Source of the DNA: Burhinus oedicnemus
Lineage: Eukaryota; Chordata; Aves; Charadriiformes; Burhinidae
Direction of reading: 5' to 3'
DNA: 64,000 bases
Assembly (NCBI GenBank): GCA_008921705.1
Contig: VFFE01009164.1
Span: 2,656,785 to 2,720,784, forward strand
In this document: piece after piece, positions 49,801-60,500 of the stretch
Position numbering within the stretch: position 1 is the stretch's first letter
Layout of the letters: every line of letters begins with the position of its first letter
The notes under the pieces: model-generated
The model's database searches: none
What the model was told of the DNA's origin: nothing
What the model saw: only the letters and a program-made list of their open reading frames with translations
Made by a program: the position numbers and the translations under genes

Positions 49801-51336
49801 GCAATTAGTGTCCTTAAACCCAGTTGGGACTTTTCTAAGTGCGTATTATTCAAAAAGCCCAAACAAAAACTCCAACACCAACAATGTAACATATATGTTA
49901 GTTCTCAAATAAGGTTGTCAAATCTGTTCTCAATTCTTTATACCTCTCCAAAAATATGGCTTGCAGCAACATTTGTAACCGTTTCCTGGCTGGCTGGCTC
50001 TAACCACAGTTCGGTGTGTTCACCACGCAACCTGTAGCTAGGCTGAGACTAGTGAAATCTTTCAGGGTTGTGATTCCAGTACTTCACCATTTTTAATATC
50101 CTGCCACCTAATTCCTGCTGAAACCTGTTCTGCCTATCATAGCAATCAAGACGTTTTCAGTTAACCACTGGCATGTCACCTATGCTAGTGATTTACTGAT
50201 ATGATCCTTCTGATCATACACGTGGGAGGTATGAGGGCTTTTATTCTCCTAGACCAAAGCATTAAAATCTTCCTTTCTCTCACTATTTGACCCACCTGTC
50301 TGCCTGAGGTTAATACCCCTCTAAATCGGACAACCCAAGCAAGCAAATATCTGCATCTCAGCCTCTGCAGTGCACGGGTCAGTGTAAGAAATCAAACACA
50401 CATTGTCCAACAGACTGAGGCTTTCCACCAAGCCGTATGCCAAATAATTGTTCATTGAAAGGTGTGATGGACAGCTAGAACACTAAGCACTACAGTTAGG
50501 TCTAGGAGTAGGGCTTTCTTAAATGTATGGAAAATGCTTTGATTTTAATTTAGAAATCATTCTGATGCAGAGCAGGTCAAGAAGTGCATCACCTAAAAAG
50601 AATCGAAACCCTAAGCAATGTAGCTCCTGGAAAACAACAGATTTAATGATGCGTAGCATTAGCAGTGTAGGTAAATGGGATATGTTTCTGAATCCTTCTG
50701 TTGTTTGAAATAAATAAATCTATCAAAAAATAAGCTAAAGGCAGATTAATGGAATAAAAGGTCCCTATGGGAGTTGTACATCTTCAGGGATTAAATTCCT
50801 TAGCCAACAGAAACTGATCTCCTTTTAAGTGGAGGGGACCAGCAGAAGGAACACAACTGGTCTACTTGTTTGGTGAATGCTTGCAAAGATTAATAAGAAC
50901 TGTACAAATGGATTAAAGAAGAACAAAAGTATCAATGAAGTCTAATCAAAGTAATTTTCTCAGTTAGCCCTTTAGTAAAGAATCAAAACCCAAGTTAAAT
51001 TTAAAAATTCAACAAATTTAGCCTACATTAAAACTTGAAAAGATAACAGTACTGCAAATACAGAGGGATACACTTTTTCCATCCAAGACATAAGAAAGCA
51101 AAGTATGTTTTAAAATATAATAACCCAGAAACTGACATCTGGTGAATAAAAACCAAAGATACCAGTAAAAGTGGAGAGGAACTGAAAAGACATTTGTTTT
51201 CAACACTCTAAAAGAAAGCTTTGGATTTTGCACCCCTGTAGAACGTGAAGTCTCAAACAAATCAAACAGGCCTTTTAGCCAAAACCATTATGAAATACAT
51301 TCAAATTTAAAAAGTTAAAACATACCCAAGTATTAT
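46900..51336 (-). other. TMEM129 3' UTR and downstream sequence
   Basis: AT-rich, without coding exons. It follows the TMEM129 stop on the minus strand. Several AATAAA signals occur on that strand (for example 49,552-49,557, 49,221-49,226, 48,593-48,598 and 47,507-47,512), so the UTR end cannot be fixed. If the last is used, the transcript ends about 1 kb from the SLBP2-like promoter. Confidence 0.45.
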
Positions 51337-51585
51337 TCATCGTATTATGCAAACATCCAAAATGCAAAATTTGGCTCGGCAAGTTGGACAAGGCACTTGG
51401 CTCGACAGCCATGTCTCTGGGTGCTGCTGATCCTGCCGGCTGGCAAACCATTTGCCCATGCAGGTGAGGCACCACATGGGACGACAGTAGCATTGCTGGC
51501 ATTCCCCTTCGTTTGGCTCCTGGCAGTTCTTGATGAGCTTGATGTTAGCGATAGTCTGCATACACCCTATGCATGGCTCCAGCTC
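51337..51585 (-). CDS. TMEM129: TMEM129 last coding exon (RING domain)
   Basis: 249 bases including TGA (51337-51339). Acceptor CTCCTTTAG, then GAG CTG GAG. It holds eight or more conserved cysteines in CxxC pairs (CIGC, CQQC, CLTC, CPTC), which form the zinc-binding ligase domain. It is fully open. Confidence 0.97.
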   Translation of the reverse strand, partial: ELEPCIGCMQTIANIKLIKNCQEPNEGECQQCYCRPMWCLTCMGKWFASRQDQQHPETWLSSQVPCPTCRAKFCILDVCIIR

Positions 51586-54500
51586 CTAAAGGAGGAGAAA
51601 AACATCAAAATTATGAACTGCACAGAATGGTTTCTGTTATTGCTCTTCAAAGGCTTTTAGAAAATTAGGTGCAGGCAAACATAGCAGGCACCTGAGTTGG
51701 GCAGAGCCTCAAGGCAGAACTGCGCCACCAGAAGACAGCAAGTGGTTTCAATCTCCAGAGCCATGTTTTATTAGAACACCCTCTAATGAATGACAACAAA
51801 GTATCTCTTCAAACAGAAAACCCAGAACTCCTGCCTGAGACTGATTAAACAAAAATGACTGAAAAGAAACATTCTTTGTCTGAAGAGCTCCACCTGTTTC
51901 CAGAGCACAGCAGCCAGAGCAAGGTAAGCAAGCAGCCATCTTTATCATTCAGACATACTACTTTTCAAAAAACATACCAATATTTAGTAAGGAAAATAAA
52001 CAAAGCAAACAGTTCTTACCACTTATTACAGCAAATGGCTGTTCCTATCTTCCATCTTTGTAAGAGACATAAATAACAGAGGAAATTGGGGCTCTACTGA
52101 ACACAATGGGTACTGATCTTGAAGGACCAGAAATTTACTTAATTTTTCTTGGATAATATTGGAATAATTGGTATTTCCCCACCGTTAATTATGCCACATG
52201 AACTTGCAGTTGCATATAGGGAGATGATCTTGCTATGAAGTGTTTTACAATTAATAATAATTAGCATTTCCCATGTGTGTTCCAGCCAAAGCTCTCCAAG
52301 AACTTGACAAAGTTCAAACGACAGCACGCCGAACAGACATGGACACCTGAATCCTATTCATACTGCTATTGGTGTCACAAAAAGCAGCTCTGCTTTGTGA
52401 TCTCTAGTTCCCACCTCCAGTGTCTCTTCCCTTGTCAGCTCAAGTGTCTGTTCAACCTCACTGGCAGCTTGACTGTGGAGCAGATTCAGATGAAAACTAG
52501 ACATCTTTCTTTGCCTCTTTTCACTTTGATTGTTTCCCCCAACCAGGTTCACCACAGACAAAGTCTTGTGTCAACAGGGGAATGAGGAGAGTGCAGGAAG
52601 CAGGACTGCTGCTTTCATAAGCCATATCAGGTTTAACTTGTGAAATTAGGGCTTATCTTAGTTTTTAGGCTAGAAAAACTCTAGCACAGACAGGTTAACT
52701 AACTTTTTCAACTTATTAATGGAGCTTCAGAATAGGGAAAAATCCCATGTTGTATTTTTAATGTCCATATCATATAATTTCTGATGTTACTTATCACTCA
52801 ATGTCAAGCCAAAATTCAGTAGCTCAGCTGACACTAATAAATAAATGTCACAAAATAAAAGCCCTGCAAGACGGCAACTCTCTCAAATGAACAGCATCTT
52901 CTCTTTATTTTGAACATCTCTTTTTACTATACGCTGGCACTACAATCAGAACGCACAATCACATTATGTGCAGACTTACCTGATTCAGTTTTATTTTAGC
53001 TAGTTCATGTAACCATACAGGGAAGACACTATATAAGCTGCATGACACTACGAAAGATAGCAAGTACACACTCATAAGCTGGAACGTCTGACACAGACTC
53101 ACTGCAAGGTCACCAGAACTAGTTTAATTAGTTACCTCTGGTACACTGAACAGTGCTCTAGTCACACTTCGGATTGCAGCACAAGTGTAATAATGACCAG
53201 GTCTCCGCGAATATTACTGAAGGAAGGACTTCAGGGCGTTAGTTACAATTAAACCAAGCCCCACAAGAATCATGAATTTTTTTCAGCAGAAGATCCAGAA
53301 AAAAATGGCTGTCTAGAAAAGCAAGCTGTAATGGTGCAAACTGCCTAAAGAACAGTAACAACATCTGTGATTCTAGCTGCTCATAAACTTTCTGCAAATG
53401 TAACATCATTTCCAAATGTTTTCAAGCATAATTTTAACGTGGATTATTATAGGGGACTTTCTTCCACTATGCTATTTCTCATGTCTCAAAAAGGTAATGC
53501 TCACAATACAGTTTGTCTCCTCATGGAAGGAAAAGAAGCAGCAGCCAGAACTTCATTTATTACATATTTACTGAAATGGACGGTGTGCCCTTGTGACGGG
53601 GAGCACCCACCCTGACTTGAGCAGACAGTACTGTGGTTCAGGCATCACTGACAGGGAGGCCTGACTGGAGTCAGCCCTGCTGTACAGACCTTGAGAAATT
53701 GTGCTGGGCAGTATCTTCTCAGGAAGTTAAGGAATGTAGGCTATGTCTTATCAGGAGCTAACGGTGCCAGCCTGACCTGGAACTAGTCAAAACTAAAATT
53801 GCTACAGCTGCACACCCTCACCAAAGGGGAGTTTGACTATAAGTCAATCACTTCATGCTATAAATATCTGTAGCCGCCCCTCCAAGCCCGTTCAGCTCTC
53901 CTGCACGGCAGCAGGCTGCATGGTGGTGATCTCCCCTTGGTTAGGATGCCTCTCAAGGTTACCCCTCGAGGTCTAGAGATTCTTTGCCTGGCATCTGTTA
54001 TCTACAGCAAGGTAAGTGACATTTTATATTAGATATAAAGCATATTGTATATAAGCTAGCTTAGCTATTAGAAGTGCAGCAAGTAGTAGAGTATTTGACT
54101 GCCATTTAACTACTGTTTGATTACTGCTTAATTACCAGTTAATAATAGTTTAATAATTATTGTCTAATCATCATTTAATCATTGTTTAATAAAAACTTTT
54201 GTTTAACACCACAACTTCTCTTAATAATTCACATGAGACAAAAATTAGCATAGTCACCAGAACGCCAAGTTCAGTCACTGACTACTTATGGAGGCAAGGA
54301 GTTAGCCCTTCACTGAAATTTTTGGAAGATTTGGGCATGTGAAAATTGGGATAAGTAGAATAAGACAGAGGAACAGTTAAACCTCACAAGAGGGAAAGTG
54401 AAAGATGGTAAAGAAAAGGGAGTAATACACAAAATGTTGGGAATATGTTTGGAAGCAGCCTGTCACTGTAAGGAAAGCAAGGAAAGGGAAATGCAAATAC

Positions 54501-57500
54501 TAAAAGACGAGGTTGAACAAAGAAAGCGACAAGAAATGTTCTTATCTCTGCCAATACACCAATTGCTGAAACAGCTGAGGGAGGAAAAAGAAAAATGAAG
54601 GAAGGTAGAGGATAAACTAGAATTCATGATTACTTGGGCTCCCAACTGCCCAGATCCTGTAAAAATCTGTAAACTAATCGTATCCTCGGAAGACTGGGAT
54701 GGAGATATTTGGGAGGATCCCGATCAAGAACTTAGTGAGGAGAGTGAATTAGATGAATCAGAATTTAAGGTAGCCCCTGATATTAAAACTAAGGCATCTG
54801 CTGGACCCCAAGGGGGCAAGCAGAGAAACACTACAAGGACCATTCTATGGGACCACCTTCAGCTGGCCAATCTGCAAGAAAAATATGAGCGGAAGCCTGG
54901 TGAGAGCGAGACTGAGTATCTGTTGCATGTCTCCATAACTGGAGGAGACTGTATTATGTTAGATTAGGGTGAAGCTTTTGGGGACCAGGAGTGCTCTTGA
55001 ACAAGGGACCAGAACCTAACAGTAAGCCACACTCTATCATGCAATGAGTGGCATATTGGGTAGGGGACACAGACCCTCGGGATAGAGGGGAGCCCACTGC
55101 TATACCAATAAGATCATTAAGTGAACTTTCTACTGTTGTTACAAAAGGAGCCTGCCTTCAGCCTAAGAACAACAGGGGTGCACATGCTGATTACCCTATC
55201 ACTGCCCCTGTAGACCCTCAAGCTATGAAACCACTGATAAGGGGAGTCACTGCTATCTTGAAACCATACCTCATTGCAAAAAGGGTCAAAATAAGACAAA
55301 ATATAGAGCATAACACTCAGGAGGGCACAGACAGCCAACTCTGCCTCTGATCCATCCTGACCGGGGCAGAACTGTTGCATGGCATTGCCAGTCATGGTCA
55401 ACAGATGAGGTGGGATGGACCGGCGCCAACTGGGCAATCTCAAGCTGAAGCAGACAGCAGACGGATCTGGCAAGTAAAACAGACTCCCCAGAACCCCCGA
55501 CACCTTTCCTGACTTCATAAACCCCCTGGTGAGGTAGTGGGCCCTCAAAAAAGGCGAAATAAACTATGGAGAAAAGCCGTAGCACTAGGCATACCTCAGG
55601 TAGCCATACAGGACCAACTGATGGGGACTATACTTAGTCTGATCAAGGCTTTCCAAAAACGAGGGGTATTAGGGAATCCAGAACAAGCCAAACAGCCATC
55701 TGCCCCCAAAGAGCCTGTGAATAACCCTTTTAGACCTCTTAGGGAGGAATTGCAAACCTTGAAGCCAAAAGAAGTCCCGGATGGCAACTTGGGCTGCCTT
55801 TCTGGAGGACTGAAACTTATCAATGGGGTAACACAGACAGCCATCACATTTATGTCCCAATCGGCCTCCAAAGACAGCTAGGAGCTCAAATTTCAATAAG
55901 CTCAAGTTTGGATGCCCAAATAACTTATGTTAAGCCTGGTCAATGGAGGGTTAAAAATAACAAGATTTGCCTGCAAAAGTAAAACATGCCCCATAGCTCA
56001 TGTAAACTTGTTATTGACAGGGCAGAAAAGGCTATGAAGGCACCAATTAGCAGTAGTGTCAGGGAAAGAAAATGTGTTAGGCTTTGATGTATTACAAGGA
56101 CAAGTTTGGAAATTGCCAGACAGTAGTGTTTGGTCTTTTGGCTGCCCGGAGTGTCCTTTAGGTGAGTGAAAATTAGCAGCTACCCGTGGGTGTCAGTGAA
56201 CCCGTGTAGTGAGCTTACTGCGAGCTGCATCCATGCTGCCTGACTCAAAAATAACTAACTTCCCTCAGTATCCTAGCTCAGCTGATGCCCAGAAGAGTAT
56301 TGCAGAGGTCATAGGTGACCAAGGAAAAAGACACATTATCTCCTGAATGCACCACCCATACAATTCCCCAGTGTGGCCAGTTAAAGAAACAGGAAGTAGC
56401 ACTTAACCATAGACTATAGAAAGTTAAATGCAAACACTGCCCCTCTTAAGGCCACTGTCCCGAACATTGCTACATTAACCGCCACCTTCCAGGCTGCTGC
56501 TCACCCCTGGATGGTGGTACTAGATATAAAAAAATACAGGTTTTTATGGTGCTGTTGCAGGAGGAGGATAAAAGAAAATTCACTTTTAATAGCCTTCCTC
56601 AGGGCTATAAGCATTCACCCACAATAGCTCAATGAAGCTAAATACTATATTAGCACTAAGTGGATATATCCTAGCTATTTATCAAACATATATAATTTAT
56701 ATATGTTCCTTTTCTATGTTAAGTAAAGGTGGCCTGTTCACCTAGGTAAGCCCTGTAATTGGTGTCTGTGGGGAAAAATGACACATCGTGATACTGAGTC
56801 CCTTTTCATCCCTACATACTGTCAGTCATCTCCCACCTCACTCCTTCACTCCTCATTGGGGCCCAGCTCCTGCCTTAGAAAAAAACACCAAAACAGTTTA
56901 TTTACAGTCAATTAAGATTTTACAATAGCTCTTGCTTGGCTCACAAATATACATACAATGTCCACAGATGTAAATAAAGCTCAATTCAAAAGACAATGAG
57001 CAACCTTCTCTTGCCGGAAACTTCAGAGTCCAAATTCTGCTAGTAGTCCATAATTGCCCTGATACCACTACCCTTGTGCACCTATAGGAATCACAGAATG
57101 GTTTGAGTTGGAAGGGACTTTTAAAGGTCATCTAGTCCAACCCCCCTTGCAATGAGCAGGACATCTTCAACTCGATCAGGTTTCTCAGAGCTCCATCCAA
57201 CCTGAAGTTGAATGTTTCCAAGGATGGGGCATCTACCACCTCTCTGGGCAACCTGTGCCAGTGCTTCACCACCCTAATCGTAAAAAAAAAAATCCTTCCT
57301 TATATCTAGTCTAAATCTACCTTCTTTTAGTTTAAAACCATTACCCCTTGTCCTATTGCAACACGCCCTACTAAAAAGTTTGTCCCCATCTTTCTTCTAA
57401 GTCCCCTTTAGGTATGGACAGCCTGCAATAAGGTCTCCTCAGAGCCTTCTCTTCTCCAGGCTGAACAACCCCAACTCCTTCAGCCTGTCCTCATAGGACA

Positions 57501-60500
57501 GATGTTCCATCCCTCTGATCATTTTTGTGGCCCTTTTCTGGACCAGCTCCAACAGGTCCGTGTCTTTCCTGTGCTGAGAGCTCCAGAAGCTGGATGCAGT
57601 ACTCCAGGTGGGGTCTCACCAGAGTGGAGTAGAGGGGCAGAATCACCTCCCTCAACCTGCTGGCCACACTTCTCTTGATGCAGCCCAGGATACAGTTGGC
57701 TGCCTGGGCTGTGAGTGCCCATTGCCAGCTCACGTCCAGCTTTTCATCCACCAGTACCCCCAAGTCCTTCTCAGCAGAGCTGCTCTCAATCCCTTCATCA
57801 CCCAGCCTGTATTGATACTGGCAGTTGCACCAACCCAGGTGCATGACCTTACACTTGGCCTTGTTGAACCTCTTGATGGTCACATGTGCCCACTTCTCAA
57901 GCTTGTCTAGGTCTGGCATCCCATCTCTCCAGTGTGTCAACTGCACCACTCAGCTTGGTGTCATCTGCAAACTTGCTAAGGGTGCACTCAATCCCACTGT
58001 CTATGTCATTGATGGAGATATTAAACAGTACTGGTCCCAGTTACGGACCCTGAGGAACACCACGTGTCACTGATGTCCATCCAGGCATTGAACCACTGAC
58101 CAGTACTCTCTGGATGTGACCATCCAGGAAATCCAATTAATTTTATATTAGCAGCATTTGTCACCTCCTGGACTTGCTCCTTAATATGTTGGTATTTTCT
58201 AACTTTCTTAGCCACTGCTAGGTTGACCCTAGCTGGACACCAGGTGCCCACCAAAGCTGCTCTATCACTCCCCTTCCTCAGCTGGACAGTGGAGAGAAAA
58301 ATATGACAAAAGGCTCATGGGTCAAAATAAGGACAGGGAGAGATCACTCAGCAATTATGTCATGGGCAAACCAGATTTGACTTGGGGAAAAAGAATTCAA
58401 TTTAATTTATTACCAATCAAATCAGACTAGGATAATGAGAAATAAAACCAAATCTTAAAAACACCTTCCCTCCAGCCCTCCCCTCTTCCCAGGCCTAATT
58501 TTACTCGCAAATTCTCTACCTACTCCCACCGAGTGGCATAGGGAGACAGGGAATGGGGGTTGCGGTCAGTTCATCACATGTTGTTTCTGCTGCTCGTTCC
58601 TCCTCAGGTGGAAGACTCCTCACACTCTTTCCTTGCTCTGGCATGAGGTCCCTCCCATGGGAGACAGTTCTCCACAAACTGCTCCAGCATGGGTCCCTTC
58701 CATGGGGTGCAGTCCTTCAGGAACAGACTTCTCCAGCATGGGTCCCCTGTTGCTCAAACGAGGACAACTACATAGCACCTGATTCAATAAATGATGACCA
58801 ACTTCCTCCTGTCAGGAACTGCAGAGCCCTAGTTCTTTTAACAACTCATAATTGCCTTCATACCACTTACCACATACTCCTAAAGGAAATCCTATAAATT
58901 TGATAAAAGTGGCATTTGTCTGTTCCTGGATTTGATCTCTAGTGTTGATTTTTATTTTTTTTTAACTTTCTCAGCTGCTGCATCCACCAGAGATGTCAAT
59001 TTGCTCTCATACCTAACTGAGATCTACTACAAAAGTCTGGTCTCCTTTAACAAATACCAGGTCTGGTTTATGCAATTTATTTTGTTGGTCTTTCAGCAGC
59101 AGCTCCTGGAATACTACCCGGTCTTTCTTTTTGGCCTCATCCACCAACAGTTCACGTAGTTGGTTATGCCCTTTAATCCTAGCATCTTGTACTGCTGGAC
59201 AGTATCCAAGAATATGCAAACAGGTCTCATTTTCTGCTTTACAATGCTGACATGACTTGATTTGAGTCTCTTGTCTTCCCCTTACTAGAAATTTTCTGGT
59301 GAGATAGACATTAGCTCTTAGGTGTAATGCTGTGATGAGCTTTCCCTGGGGAATGCCTCTGTAATATACAATCCAGCTGTTACTGATTTTATCCCTCTCA
59401 GAGTTGGAAATTCCACAGCCCTGGGACAGCAACTTAGTCCAATTAACAAACATCTACTCCCAGGCCTCACGTTATACCAACAACTACCCCTACTACCTAT
59501 CAACCTACTCTCTATTCTATTACTCCCACAACCGACCAAGCTATGCATCCGCGAGCTTCGATGACTGGACCCTATGCTATTAAATGTCCAGAACAGTCAT
59601 ATTTAGCCTGTCGTGGTCCCTGAAAAGGGTAGAACTGTCCATGTGCACTAACCTGTATAAGAACACTTTGTGAAGACTTAATTGTTGATAGAAATTTTCC
59701 CCTATAACGTGTCCAATCAATCAAATGTATTAGTTTGTAACTTTGTAAACATCACTGGATGAGATTTTAATTACAGAGCCTCAGTGACCTCATAGGCACT
59801 GTTTAAGGAAAACAACACACTGTATCAAGACCTCTTACCTTCCCCCATTGGAACAAATTTGATGCTGTTTCACAAGCTACTGAAACAAAGACTTACAGGC
59901 CTTACTACAAAAAGTACACCACCACCACAAAAACACATTAATAACTCTACATCATGATGGAGAAGAAATATACCGTATACTACGAAGAGTGAAGAAGGAT
60001 GGGGAACACCACCAGTGGGAAACTACGAGGCAGCAATGTGCCCTTGTGGCCAAGAAGGCCAATGGCATCCTGGGGTGCATCAAGAAGGGTGTGGCAAGCA
60101 GGTCGAGGGAGGTCATCCTCCCCCTTTACTCTGCCCTGGTGAGGCCGCATCTGGAGTCCTGTGTCCAGTTCTGGGCTCCCCAGTTCAAGAAGGACAGGGA
60201 ACTGCTGGAGAGGGTACAGCAAAGGGCTATGAAGATGATTAGGGGGCTGGAACATCTCTCTTATGAGGAAAGGTTGAGGGACTTGGCTCTGTTTAGCCTG
60301 GAGAAGAGAAGACTGAGGGGGGATTTTATCAATGCTTATAAATATCTAAAGGGCAGGCGTCAAGAGGATGGGACCAGACTCTTTTCAGTGGTGCCCAGCA
60401 ACAGGCACACACTGGAACACAGAAAATTCCATCTCAACACGAGGAGGAACTTCTTTCCTTTGAGAGTGGCAGAGCACTGGAACAGGCTGCCCAGACAGAT

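Noticed and set aside
54241..54262. tRNA primer-binding site next to the 5' LTR
   Set aside because: The bases directly after the LTR do not start with TGG or match a common tRNA 3' end by eye. Either the site has decayed or the LTR end is slightly misplaced.
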